Assembly: GCA_013393545.1 (NCBI GenBank)
Contig: JABXHG010000125.1
Coordinates: forward strand, 1 to 26,958
DNA: 26,958 nt
Reading direction: 5' to 3'
DNA from: Alteromonadaceae bacterium
GTDB taxonomy: Bacteria > Pseudomonadota > Gammaproteobacteria > Pseudomonadales > Oleiphilaceae
A model generated the notes under the pieces. It saw only the letters and a list, made by a program, of their open reading frames with translations, was not told the origin of the DNA and did not search any database. How positions within the stretch are numbered: position 1 is the stretch's first letter; the number at the start of each line of letters is the position of its first letter. Below, piece after piece: positions 6,955 through 14,389 of the stretch. The position numbers and the translations under genes are program-made.

Positions 6955-8940
6955 ATGGCAGGGAAATGCGGCTTCCAGTCAATTCGGCAGCAGGGGGTGA
7001 TTACTCTGCAGTCACTGTTGCTGTTGTTCACGGGCGGCTTGCTGGTGGCGTTGCTGCTGGCGGTGTTCGCCGTCAGCTACGGGTACTTTCGCCATTATGT
7101 GGCGGATCAACTGGCGGCGCATGCCCGTGACGGCGCCACTGCCACAGGGTTGTCGCTGTCCAATGCCATTGATGGCGCCGACCCGGTCGCGGCCCGTTCT
7201 TTGATTGATGCCGTCTTTGACAGCGGCAAATACCTGTCGGTGGAATACCGCAATCATGAGGGCGCGGTCATTGCCGGGCGTACCATGGCCCTGCAACCCC
7301 GGCTGGCGCCGAACTGGTTCGTGGCACTGGCGGAATTGCCAGCACCGGCGGCCGAGGCCGAAGTGGTTCGGGGCTGGTCTCGGCTGGGCACGGTTCGGGT
7401 GGTGAGCCACCCAGGCCGGGCCTATGACGATTTGTGGCGCATCAGCCTGGGGCTGATGGCGGGGGTTCTGGTGATTGGCGGGCTGGGATTGGTGGCCCTG
7501 TATGGGCTGCTTCGGGTGCTTCTGCGTCCGCTTAAGGCGTTGGAAGCACAGGCTCAGGCGCTGAGCCAGCGCAATTTCCGCAAGCGCATCAAGCTACGCT
7601 CCACCCGTGAGCTGAACCGGGTAACCGAAGCCATGAACCGAATGGCGGACGATCTGGGATTTCTGTTTGAAGGCCAGGGCAAGCTGATCCAGCATTTGCG
7701 CCGGGTGAATAACGAGGATGCAATCACGGGCCTGGCCAGCCGGCAGGCCTTTGACCAGCGCTTGAAGGCTCAGGTGGAATCCGAGGAGAAAGCCGCTCCC
7801 GGCGTCCTGATTCTGTTGGGCCTGGGTTATTTTAATGACTACAACCGCGCTTATGGCCAACGTGAAGGCGATTACCTGCTAAGGGAGATGGCCGGCTGCC
7901 TCGGCGAATTCATCGCCCACCACCCGGAAGCGTTCACCGGCCGGCGTACCGGCGCCGAATTTGCGGTGTTTTTGCCGGGGGCGTCGATCAGTGATGCCCG
8001 GGCCTGGGCCCTGGCGCTGGTGGGGGATATGGAGCAGCGTTACCGCACCCTCGCCGCGCCGATGGATGCCGTGGTTCATGCCGGCCTGGCGTCGGCGCAT
8101 GCGGGCGAAAACGTAAGGGAATTGTTGTCGACAGCGGACGAAGCTTTGTCAGCCGCTCGCCAGAAGGGCCCGTCCGGAGTTGATATCGCCGATACCGGGG
8201 CCACCCATCACCATGATCTGGAAGCCTGGCGTAACATCATCGCCAGCGCTCTGCGTACCCGCAGTCTGTCATTATGGCTTCAGCCCATGGTAGCCGGTGA
8301 AGACCGGCGTCTTGTTCACCATCAGGTATTTTCCCGTATTCGTGCCCCCGAGGGGGATCTGCGCGCGGCCCTGTTTGTGCCGGTTGCCGAAAAGCTTGGG
8401 TTAATCCAGGAGCTCGACCGGCTGCTGGTGACCGAGGTGTTGGCCTTGCTGGAAAATCATCCGGACCGGGTGGTGGCCATTTCCCTGGGCCGCAATTCGG
8501 TGGCCGATCCTGCCTTTCGGGAAGAGTTGCTTGATCGGCTCCGGCATGCCGGCCCCTTGGCCAGGCGCTTGTGGATTGGCATCCCGGAACAGGCAATCAG
8601 CCTGCATCGCAAGCCGGCTGGTGTGCTGGTGGGCGCGCTGGCGCGCATGGATGTGCCTGTACTGGTGGACCACTTTGGGGTAGGCGGCGTGCCGTTCAGT
8701 TACTTGAAGAATCTGCCATTCCATGCCTTGCGTATTGATAACAGCTTTATCCACGACATCGACCGCCACGATGAAAACCGATTCTGGCTTGAATCGGTGA
8801 TTGGTATCGCCCGCAGCCGTGGGGTGCGGGTTTTTGCCACTGGAGTGGAAACCGCCGTCGAATACTCGGTACTCTGTGAACTAGGTATTGATGGCGCCAT
8901 GGGATACCATTTGGGCCGGCCATACGCAGCTGATGACTAA
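6955..8940 (+). CDS. lapD: LapD-type inner-membrane c-di-GMP receptor (degenerate GGDEF-EAL)
   Basis: LapD proteins bind cytosolic c-di-GMP with a dead EAL domain. They then capture the periplasmic protease LapG, protecting a surface adhesin. The 661 residues follow that architecture: membrane helix about 20-42; LapD/MoxY periplasmic domain 46-158; second helix 163-188; HAMP 189-235; GGDEF 250-410; EAL 425-655. Family marks in the periplasmic domain are HARDGATATGLSLS, VFDSGKY, NWF with W121 matching the LapG-contacting tryptophan loop, and GW...G.V.V.SHPG.AY..LW. The cyclase motif is reduced to TGAEF (332-336). The EAL triad is QVF (457-459) and DDFG is DHFG (572-575), so neither synthesis nor hydrolysis is expected. 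No LapG or adhesin gene is in the window. ATG 6955 has GGGGC upstream. Confidence 0.88.
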   Translation: MAGKCGFQSIRQQGVITLQSLLLLFTGGLLVALLLAVFAVSYGYFRHYVADQLAAHARDGATATGLSLSNAIDGADPVAARSLIDAVFDSGKYLSVEYRNHEGAVIAGRTMALQPRLAPNWFVALAELPAPAAEAEVVRGWSRLGTVRVVSHPGRAYDDLWRISLGLMAGVLVIGGLGLVALYGLLRVLLRPLKALEAQAQALSQRNFRKRIKLRSTRELNRVTEAMNRMADDLGFLFEGQGKLIQHLRRVNNEDAITGLASRQAFDQRLKAQVESEEKAAPGVLILLGLGYFNDYNRAYGQREGDYLLREMAGCLGEFIAHHPEAFTGRRTGAEFAVFLPGASISDARAWALALVGDMEQRYRTLAAPMDAVVHAGLASAHAGENVRELLSTADEALSAARQKGPSGVDIADTGATHHHDLEAWRNIIASALRTRSLSLWLQPMVAGEDRRLVHHQVFSRIRAPEGDLRAALFVPVAEKLGLIQELDRLLVTEVLALLENHPDRVVAISLGRNSVADPAFREELLDRLRHAGPLARRLWIGIPEQAISLHRKPAGVLVGALARMDVPVLVDHFGVGGVPFSYLKNLPFHALRIDNSFIHDIDRHDENRFWLESVIGIARSRGVRVFATGVETAVEYSVLCELGIDGAMGYHLGRPYAADD

Positions 8941-8962
8941 CCAACGGGAGAATGATCGTCTT

Positions 8963-10015
8963 ATGCCGGGCAAAATCAGACAGTATTTCAGGGACAAAAA
9001 GGAAGATGTGCAGGATTACACCGGTGGTAGCGGTGTAATTGGCAAGTTTGTGCTCGCGTTGTTGGTGGTTTACCTGTTGGTTGCCATTGTTCTGGGGATG
9101 GTCTGGAGCAGCGAGCCGGATACCTTTTCGGTGCGCCAGCACACCCGGACCCTGGCCAATGACATGGGCCGCGAGCCCGTGGCCGGTTTTGCCACCACCG
9201 CCACCATGATCCGGATTGCCGAAACCCTGCTGGACAAGCCCGGTGGCTATATTTCCAACGACATCGCTCCACCGGGCCTGTGGATGGACAACATGCCGAA
9301 CTGGGAGTTTGGTGCACTGGTTCAGCTGCGGGATCTGTCCCGGGCCATGCGCAAGGATATAAGCCGTTCCCAGAGCCAGTCCGCCGAGGACCCGGATTTG
9401 ACCATCGCCGAGCCGCAGTTTCATTTTGACAGTGGCAGTTGGGCCATACCCTCCACCGAAAATGAATACCGCAGGGGCATTACAGCCCTGAAGCGTTACC
9501 TTGATCGCCTGTCCCGGCCGGAGCAGGCCGATGCGCAATTCTTTGCCCGTGCCGACAATCTGAACAATTGGCTGGCGGATCTGGAAACCCGGTTGGGCAG
9601 TCTGTCACGGACCCTGAGCGAGAGCGTGGGCAAGGCGTCGGTCTCGGATGCAGTGGCGAGCGTGAACCAGGACGATCCGTTGTCGGAAGAAACCGGCGGT
9701 GAAGATGTGAAAACCGCGTGGACCGACATCGATGATGTGTTCTATGAGGCGCGGGGCAGTGCCTGGGCGTTGCTGCACATTTTCAAGGCGGTGGAAGTGG
9801 ACTTCCGCAAGGTGCTGCAGGACAAGAACGCCATGGCGAGCGTCAAACAGATCATCATCGAGCTGGAAGGGACCCAGAAAACCATGTGGAGCCCGGTGAT
9901 CCTCAATGGCAGCGGGTTCGGCGTGCTTGCCAACCATTCGCTGACCATGGCGGCCTATCTCTCGCGGGCCAATGCCGCGATTAGCGATATGCGGGATCTG
10001 CTGTCCCGGGGCTAA
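8963..10015 (+). CDS. DUF2333 family inner-membrane protein
   Basis: This 350-residue protein of unknown function belongs to the DUF2333 family, recognised from the sequence overall and from stretches such as WSSEPDTFSV. After a charged start (MPGKIRQYFRDKKEDVQDY) it has one membrane helix at about 28-48. A large soluble part, presumably periplasmic, is rich in helices. It lies directly after the LapD-type gene and is probably co-transcribed, so a link to cell-envelope or c-di-GMP function is possible but unproven. Start choice: ATG 8963 has GGGAG 12 bases upstream. ATG 8933 overlaps the stop of the preceding gene and would add ten residues by translational coupling. A still longer frame from 8888 lies inside the upstream gene and is unlikely. 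Confidence 0.85.
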   Translation: MPGKIRQYFRDKKEDVQDYTGGSGVIGKFVLALLVVYLLVAIVLGMVWSSEPDTFSVRQHTRTLANDMGREPVAGFATTATMIRIAETLLDKPGGYISNDIAPPGLWMDNMPNWEFGALVQLRDLSRAMRKDISRSQSQSAEDPDLTIAEPQFHFDSGSWAIPSTENEYRRGITALKRYLDRLSRPEQADAQFFARADNLNNWLADLETRLGSLSRTLSESVGKASVSDAVASVNQDDPLSEETGGEDVKTAWTDIDDVFYEARGSAWALLHIFKAVEVDFRKVLQDKNAMASVKQIIIELEGTQKTMWSPVILNGSGFGVLANHSLTMAAYLSRANAAISDMRDLLSRG

Positions 10016-10031
10016 TCATTCCGTCGGATAC

Positions 10032-10070
10032 AAAAAAAGCCGGGCCTTCATGAAGAGCCCGGCTTTTTTG
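10032..10070. terminator. bidirectional Rho-independent terminator
   Basis: An A-run followed by GCCGGGC (10039-10045) pairs with GCCCGGC (10057-10063) and a T-run, with an 11-base loop that is itself partly palindromic. It sits between the convergent DUF2333 and ppa genes and can end transcription from both sides. Confidence 0.93.
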
Positions 10071-10108
10071 TAGGTGGGTGTTCACTGGTCAGGTTCTGAC
10101 CGGGTGAA

Positions 10109-10639
10109 TCAGCCCTTGTTGTAGTTGGCGATTGAGTCTTCGATGGCCTTCTTGGCGGCTGCGGCGTTATCCCAGCCCTCGACCTTGACCCATTTGCCGG
10201 GCTCCAGGGTCTTGTAATTCTCGAAGAAGTGCTTGATCTGGTCACGCAGCAGTTCCGGCAGGTCTTCCACTTCCCGGATGTTGTGGTAAGTCTGGGTTAG
10301 CTTGTCGTGGGGCACGGCCACCAGCTTGGCGTCACCGCCGGCTTCGTCTTCCATGTTCAGAATACCCACCGGGCGTGCACGGATAACAGAGCCCGCCTGA
10401 ACCGGATAAGGGGTCACAACCAGTACGTCGATCGGGTCGCCGTCGTCGGCCAGGGTGTGGGGGATGAAGCCATAGTTGGCCGGGTAGAACATGGGGGTGG
10501 CCATAAAGCGGTCCACCAGCAGGGCGCCCATTTGCTTGTCCAGCTCGTACTTGACCGGCGCGCTGTTGGCCGGGATTTCGATGGCAACGTAGATGTCTTC
10601 CGGCGGGTTCTTGCCGGCAGGAATGTGGTCGAATTGCAT
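10109..10639 (-). CDS. ppa: inorganic pyrophosphatase, family I
   Basis: Ppa hydrolyses pyrophosphate to two phosphates in the cytosol and so drives biosynthetic reactions to completion. The 176-residue length is that of the bacterial hexameric family I enzyme. Visible marks are YELDK near the N-terminus, the [20 protein letters not shown] region with the metal-binding aspartates, and a C-terminal stretch including [20 protein letters not shown]. The ATG at 10639 has AGGA seven bases upstream. It appears monocistronic, with its own promoter upstream and a shared terminator downstream. Confidence 0.98.
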   Translation of the reverse strand: MQFDHIPAGKNPPEDIYVAIEIPANSAPVKYELDKQMGALLVDRFMATPMFYPANYGFIPHTLADDGDPIDVLVVTPYPVQAGSVIRARPVGILNMEDEAGGDAKLVAVPHDKLTQTYHNIREVEDLPELLRDQIKHFFENYKTLEPGKWVKVEGWDNAAAAKKAIEDSIANYNKG

Positions 10640-10695
10640 GTGCGATCCTTTTATACGGTTTGGTGCAGTTACCTGCAGGTCAATAATCCGGCGAA

Positions 10696-10724
10696 ATTAT
10701 ACGCAAGCGCGTAGCACTTCGAAA
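10696..10724 (-). promoter_or_regulatory. sigma70 promoter of ppa
   Basis: A perfect TATAAT -10 box (10701-10696, minus strand) is preceded at 17 bp by TTTCGA (10724-10719). It lies about 55 bases before the ppa start, immediately after the end of rpiA. Confidence 0.65.
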
Positions 10725-10737
10725 CTCGCCGCCGGTG

Positions 10738-11418
10738 TTACACGCCTTTACGTTCAATGGTCTTTACGCCCTCGCTGGTACCCAGCAGCAGCAAATCTGC
10801 CGGCCTGCGGGCAAACAGCCCGTTGGTGACCACGCCGACCACGTTGTTCAGCTGTTCTTCCACGACAATCGGCCGGGAAATGTCCAGGTTGTGGATGTCG
10901 ATGATGATATTGCCGTTATCGGTGGTGAAGCCTTCACGATATGCCGGATCCCCGCCCAGCTTGACGATCTCGCGGCCCACGTGACTGCGTGCCATGGGAA
11001 TGACTTCCACCGGCAACGGGAAGTCGCCCAGGATATCGACCTTCTTGGATGCGTCGGCGATGCAGATCAAGCGCTGGGCGCAGGCGGCGACGATTTTTTC
11101 CCGGGTCAGTGCGCCGCCGCCGCCCTTGATCAGCTCCAGGCGTTGGTTGGTTTCATCGGCGCCATCCACGTAAAACTCAATCTCGCCCACGGCGTTGAGG
11201 TCATAGACGGGGATGCCGTGGCTTTTCAGCCGCTCGGCGGTGGCTTCGGAGCTGGCCACGGCACCGTCAAAGTCGTTCTGATATTCGGCCAGGTAATCAA
11301 TGAAGTAATTGGCGGTGCTGCCGGTGCCGACACCGACAATGCTGCGGCTGTCCAGGCGCGGGGCGATGTAGTCGACCGCGGCTTTTGCAACCGCTTGCTT
11401 GAGTTCGTCCTGAGTCAT
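10738..11418 (-). CDS. rpiA: ribose-5-phosphate isomerase A
   Basis: RpiA interconverts ribose 5-phosphate and ribulose 5-phosphate in the non-oxidative pentose phosphate pathway. The 226-residue length is normal. The phosphate-binding GVGTGSTA is at about 29-36. An aspartate-rich region (VDGADE at about 89-94) and the [11 protein letters not shown] loop (about 99-109) form the active site. The order rpiA/ilvA, divergent, is conserved in pseudomonads and relatives. The ATG at 11418 begins the usual [15 protein letters not shown]-terminus. Confidence 0.97.
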   Translation of the reverse strand: MTQDELKQAVAKAAVDYIAPRLDSRSIVGVGTGSTANYFIDYLAEYQNDFDGAVASSEATAERLKSHGIPVYDLNAVGEIEFYVDGADETNQRLELIKGGGGALTREKIVAACAQRLICIADASKKVDILGDFPLPVEVIPMARSHVGREIVKLGGDPAYREGFTTDNGNIIIDIHNLDISRPIVVEEQLNNVVGVVTNGLFARRPADLLLLGTSEGVKTIERKGV

Positions 11419-11452
11419 GGCATGCTCCGGGTGTCACTTTGAATGTGGCGTT

Positions 11453-11458
11453 ATTATA
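11453..11458 (-). promoter_or_regulatory. -10 box for rpiA
   Basis: A perfect TATAAT on the minus strand, 35-40 bases before the rpiA start, in the 132-base rpiA/ilvA divergent spacer. No clear -35 hexamer stands at the expected distance. For ilvA the only candidate on the plus strand is a weak TACACT near 11513. Confidence 0.45.
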
Positions 11459-11550
11459 CGCCGGCAGGGAGTCTGCTTATAGACGGCAACCGTGCAAACT
11501 TCCTACACTGTCCGTTTTCTTAACGACATTCACCAGCAACCGGAACCATC

Positions 11551-13086
11551 ATGCCGCAACGCTATATCAAGAAGATCCTCGATGCGCGCGTTTATGACGT
11601 GGCCATCGAAACACCCCTGACTGAAGCCCGTAGCCTGTCCAAGCGCCTTGGCAACAACATTCTGATTAAGCGCGAAGACCTTCAGCCGGTGTTTTCCTTC
11701 CAGATTCGCCGAGCCCACCACCGGATTTCCCCACCCCCCGAAGGACAGAAATCCCAGGGGGTTGTCTGCGCCTCCGCCGGCAACCACGCCCAGGGTGTGG
11801 CCATGTCTGCCAAGCAGCTGGGCATCAAGGCGGTGATTGTCATGCCCCAGACCACGCCGGACATCAAAGTGAAGTCCGTGCGCGATCGGGGCGCGAAAGT
11901 GGTCCTCAAGGGCGATGCCTTTGACGAAGCCGCCGCTCACGCCCAGGAGCTGATTGCCAAACACGGCTATACCTACATTCCGCCGTTTGACGATCCGGAC
12001 GTGATTGCCGGCCAGGGCACGGTGGCCATGGAGTTGATGTGGCAGTTCTCCAAGCCGTTGCACGCTGTGTTCGTGCCGGTTGGTGGCGGAGGGCTGATGG
12101 CCGGCATGGCCGCCTATATCAAGTATCTGCGCCCGGAAATCAAGGTGATCGGCGTGGAGCCGGAGGATTCCAACTGTTTGCAGGCTGCCCTGGCTGCCGG
12201 CGAACGGGTGGTGCTGGAGCAGGTGGGCATCTTTGCCGATGGCGTTGCCGTTAAACAGATTGGCGAGGCGCCCTGGGAAATCTGCAAGGACAATGTGGAC
12301 GAGGTGATCACCGTATCCACCGATGAGATCTGCGCAGCGATCAAGGATGTGTTCGAGGATACCCGTTCGATTGCCGAGCCAGCAGGCGCGCTGGCGATCG
12401 CTGGCATGAAAAAATACGTGGAGCGCGAGAGCCTTGAGGGTGAAAACCTGGCCGGAGTGCTCAGTGGCGCCAACATGAACTTCGATCGCCTGCGTTATAT
12501 TTCCGAGCGCACTGAGATTGGCGAAAAGCGCGAAGCGATTCTGGCGGTCACGATTCCGGAAAAACCGGGTGCCTTCAAGAGCTTCATCAATGCCTTGCAC
12601 AAGCGCAGCATCACCGAATTCAACTACCGCTACGCCGACGACCAACAGGCGGTGATTTTCGTGGGTATCCAGATCCAGGCAGGCGGCCACGGCCGCGACG
12701 AGCTGGTGCAAGAACTGCGCGAAGACGGCTACTCGGTCATCGACCTGACCGACAGCGACCTGGCCAAACAACACATCCGCCATATGGTGGGTGGCCACGC
12801 ACCGTCGGTGAACAACGAAGTGGTGTACCAGTTCCAGTTCCCCGAGCGCCCGGGTGCCTTGCTGAAGTTCCTGATGTCGCTGGGGACCCGCTGGAACATC
12901 TCCCTGTTCCACTACCGCAACCACGGTGCGGCCTACAGCCGCGTGCTGCTGGGTGCGCAGGTGAACGACGGGGAAGTGGCGGATTTCGAGAAGATGCTCG
13001 ACAAGGTTGGTTTCGAGTACGAGAACATGACCGATAACGAGGCGTATCGGCTGTTTCTTGGGGCTGGCAATTCTGCGTCTAAATAA
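11551..13086 (+). CDS. ilvA: biosynthetic threonine ammonia-lyase (PLP lysine replaced, probably by sequence error)
   Basis: IlvA deaminates threonine to 2-oxobutanoate, the committed step to isoleucine. The 511 residues show the PLP-dependent catalytic domain (about 1-320) and two C-terminal ACT-like regulatory domains starting near AILAVTIPEKPGAF and VVYQFQFPERPGAL, which bind isoleucine and valine. The Ser/Asn motif SAGNHAQGV and the phosphate loop PVGGGGLMAGM are intact. The Schiff-base lysine, normally in SFKxRGAYN, reads Q51 in SFQIRRAHHRIS, followed by PPPE where QLSE is usual. All inferred changes in this ~40-base block are substitutions to C on the plus strand. As written the protein could not form the PLP aldimine, but everything else is a normal functional IlvA. 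Confidence 0.95.
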   Translation: MPQRYIKKILDARVYDVAIETPLTEARSLSKRLGNNILIKREDLQPVFSFQIRRAHHRISPPPEGQKSQGVVCASAGNHAQGVAMSAKQLGIKAVIVMPQTTPDIKVKSVRDRGAKVVLKGDAFDEAAAHAQELIAKHGYTYIPPFDDPDVIAGQGTVAMELMWQFSKPLHAVFVPVGGGGLMAGMAAYIKYLRPEIKVIGVEPEDSNCLQAALAAGERVVLEQVGIFADGVAVKQIGEAPWEICKDNVDEVITVSTDEICAAIKDVFEDTRSIAEPAGALAIAGMKKYVERESLEGENLAGVLSGANMNFDRLRYISERTEIGEKREAILAVTIPEKPGAFKSFINALHKRSITEFNYRYADDQQAVIFVGIQIQAGGHGRDELVQELREDGYSVIDLTDSDLAKQHIRHMVGGHAPSVNNEVVYQFQFPERPGALLKFLMSLGTRWNISLFHYRNHGAAYSRVLLGAQVNDGEVADFEKMLDKVGFEYENMTDNEAYRLFLGAGNSASK

Positions 13087-13100
13087 GGCGTAGTTTGCCC

Positions 13101-13212
13101 GAAACCGACCAGGGACCGCCTTCCGGGAACCGCTACAAGCACTTCCATGTGCGCTTATCTCAGGCCATCCATGGCCTTCGAAATTCCCGGAAGGCGGTCC
13201 CTGGCCGGTTTC
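13101..13212. repeat. 112-bp intergenic palindromic element
   Basis: Two 29-bp arms (13101-13129 and 13184-13212) are reverse complements with a single mismatch, separated by 54 bases. The central part holds further small hairpins: GCAC/GTGC with a six-base loop, and GGCCA/TGGCC with a four-base loop. It begins 15 bases after the ilvA stop. It could act as a transcription terminator without a U-tract, or be a dispersed REP- or MITE-like intergenic repeat; the internal symmetric structure favours a dispersed repeat. Confidence 0.8.
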
Positions 13213-13249
13213 TAATACCGTGCCGCCTTAAAGAATCCGGAACCTTTAC

Positions 13250-13274
13250 ACAATTTTAAGCCGTTAAAAATTGT
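13250..13274. promoter_or_regulatory. AT-rich inverted repeat
   Basis: ACAATTTTAA (13250-13259) faces TTAAAAATTGT (13264-13274) across a 4-base spacer, with one extra A. It lies in the AT-rich part of the ilvA/microprotein gap, about 100 bases before the small gene at 13376. It may be an operator or part of a promoter region. Confidence 0.35.
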
Positions 13275-13307
13275 AAAATGCCTGCTTCATGTTAGGATTC
13301 TATGTTG

Positions 13308-13328
13308 GCAATTGACATAAACAATTGC
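13308..13328. promoter_or_regulatory. GCAATTG inverted repeat overlapping a TTGACA
   Basis: GCAATTG (13308-13314) and CAATTGC (13322-13328) form a perfect 7-bp inverted repeat with a 7-base spacer. It overlaps a perfect TTGACA (13312-13317). No good -10 box follows at 17 bp. Its position 48 bases before the microprotein start makes it a candidate operator. Confidence 0.35.
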
Positions 13329-13375
13329 GAACAACTCCTTCATTCACCTCGAAGAACACAAACGGAAAGCACGTC

Positions 13376-13522
13376 ATGGGACGCAAGCCTGACATTCTGC
13401 GTACAGTCCTGCTGATTTTTGCAGTTGGTCTTGTGATTACCGGGTTCACGTCTTTGCAGGCGTCGGAAGACAGTCGGAGCGTCGATTTGCCCGCCGTTGA
13501 GGTTTCCCAGCCGGCTGACTAA
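13376..13522 (+). CDS. 48-residue predicted membrane or exported microprotein
   Basis: I do not recognise a family. MGRKPDILRT is followed by a strongly hydrophobic stretch (about residues 8-25) and an LQA-SE site that could be cleaved by signal peptidase. The remainder is a short acidic tail ending VSQPAD. It is either a very short secreted peptide or a single-span membrane protein. The ATG at 13376 has GGAAAG six bases upstream. An in-frame start at 13325 would add 17 polar residues in front of the signal-like helix and is less likely. Its stop overlaps the fau stop by four bases, tail to tail. Two inverted repeats precede it. Coding status rests on the signal-like organisation and the spacing of the ribosome site. 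Confidence 0.5.
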   Translation: MGRKPDILRTVLLIFAVGLVITGFTSLQASEDSRSVDLPAVEVSQPAD

Positions 13523-14154
13523 CGCCGGAACCGGTAACAGCGCTTATCCGTCACCACTCCGTGCAGCGGCACGTCCCACGGCTCCGTGGGCAGTGACTCC
13601 ACCTTCTGGAATTCATGGGCCAGGCCGATCAGTTTTGGGGCCATGGCCGGTCGTATGCGACTGAAGGCAAAGGTTCGGTCATAGAAGCCGCCACCCATGC
13701 CCACGCGGCCACCTTCCTCGTCAAATCCCACCAGTGGAAACAGCACTGCATCCAGTGCCCAGGCCGGCCGGCGCCTTGAGCGCGGGAACGGGGGCTCGGG
13801 TATGCCAAAGCGGTTGGCGGTTAGCTGTACACCGTCGAAGTAGGGGCTGAAGACAAGTTTGCCCGGGTAAATCGGGTGCAGGATGGGCAGATAGAATTTG
13901 ATGCCTTTGCGCCGGGCCAGATCGATGTAAAGCTGAGGATCAATTTCGCCGTCGTTGGGCAGGTAAATGCCAATATGGCGGGCACGATGCAGGGCCGGGT
14001 GCTTCAGCAGGTTCAGAGCCAGGGCTTCAGAAGCCTGTTGCTGTTGCTCGAAAGACAACGCGCGGCGTTTGGCTCGCAACTGTTTGCGGAGCTGGTTTCT
14101 GTTGGGCGTGTCGGGTTGGGTCTGGAACGAGTGGGGGGCATGATGCTGGGTCAA
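13519..14154 (-). CDS. fau: 5-formyltetrahydrofolate cyclo-ligase
   Basis: The enzyme (also called YgfA) converts 5-formyl-THF to 5,10-methenyl-THF with ATP, clearing an inhibitory folate. The 211-residue protein shows the family N-terminus NRNQLRKQLRAKRRALS, YLPNDGEIDP in the middle, and the conserved LVGFDEEGGRVGMGGGFYDRTF (split here only by its length) forming the nucleotide site. The frame starts at a TTG (14154), seven bases after the 6S RNA. A GGGAAG eight bases upstream is itself part of the 6S 3' end. No ATG is available before the conserved region. The ssrS-fau pair is conserved in gammaproteobacteria and is usually co-transcribed, linking it to stationary-phase physiology. Confidence 0.93.
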   Translation of the reverse strand: MTQHHAPHSFQTQPDTPNRNQLRKQLRAKRRALSFEQQQQASEALALNLLKHPALHRARHIGIYLPNDGEIDPQLYIDLARRKGIKFYLPILHPIYPGKLVFSPYFDGVQLTANRFGIPEPPFPRSRRRPAWALDAVLFPLVGFDEEGGRVGMGGGFYDRTFAFSRIRPAMAPKLIGLAHEFQKVESLPTEPWDVPLHGVVTDKRCYRFRR

Positions 14155-14160
14155 AATAAA

Positions 14161-14338
14161 GCTTCCCGGGCTGCCGTTATCGGATGTTGCCCTTGAACCC
14201 AGAGTTCAAGGTCGGTGGCCGCTGGTACATATTAGGCTTCCTCCCGCAGGAGGCGTGCTCACAATGCCCTGAAGTGGCCACCTGGGTAGTGCGCATCGGC
14301 TCGAGGACGTATCCGACACCCCGTACAGCCCAGGAAGT
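14161..14338 (-). ncRNA. ssrS: 6S RNA
   Basis: 6S RNA binds the sigma70 holoenzyme as an open-promoter mimic and represses many promoters in stationary phase. On the minus strand the transcript would begin AACTTCCTGGGCTGT near 14338 and end AGCCCGGGAAGC at 14161; the two ends pair to form the closing stem. The hallmark 3'-half hairpin CCTTGAAC...GTTCAAGGG is present near 14190-14215, in the position it has in E. coli 6S. About 178 nt is the normal length. It lies between zapA and fau, its conserved location. Ends are estimated from the promoter and the closing stem, so a few bases of uncertainty remain. Confidence 0.93.
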
Positions 14339-14345
14339 TGAATCC

Positions 14346-14376
14346 ATTATAGGGCCAGGGTCGGGGCGGATTGCAA
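14346..14376 (-). promoter_or_regulatory. promoter of 6S RNA
   Basis: A perfect TATAAT -10 (14351-14346, minus strand) stands seven bases before the predicted 6S start. TTGCAA (14376-14371) lies 19 bp upstream as a possible but widely spaced -35. The promoter is in the short gap after the zapA stop. Confidence 0.7.
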
Positions 14377-14389
14377 CCCTTTTTTGCCA

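Noticed and set aside
8888..8962. Longer start of the DUF2333 protein
   Set aside because: The added residues lie inside the lapD-like gene and have no ribosome site; ATG 8963 with GGGAG fits better.
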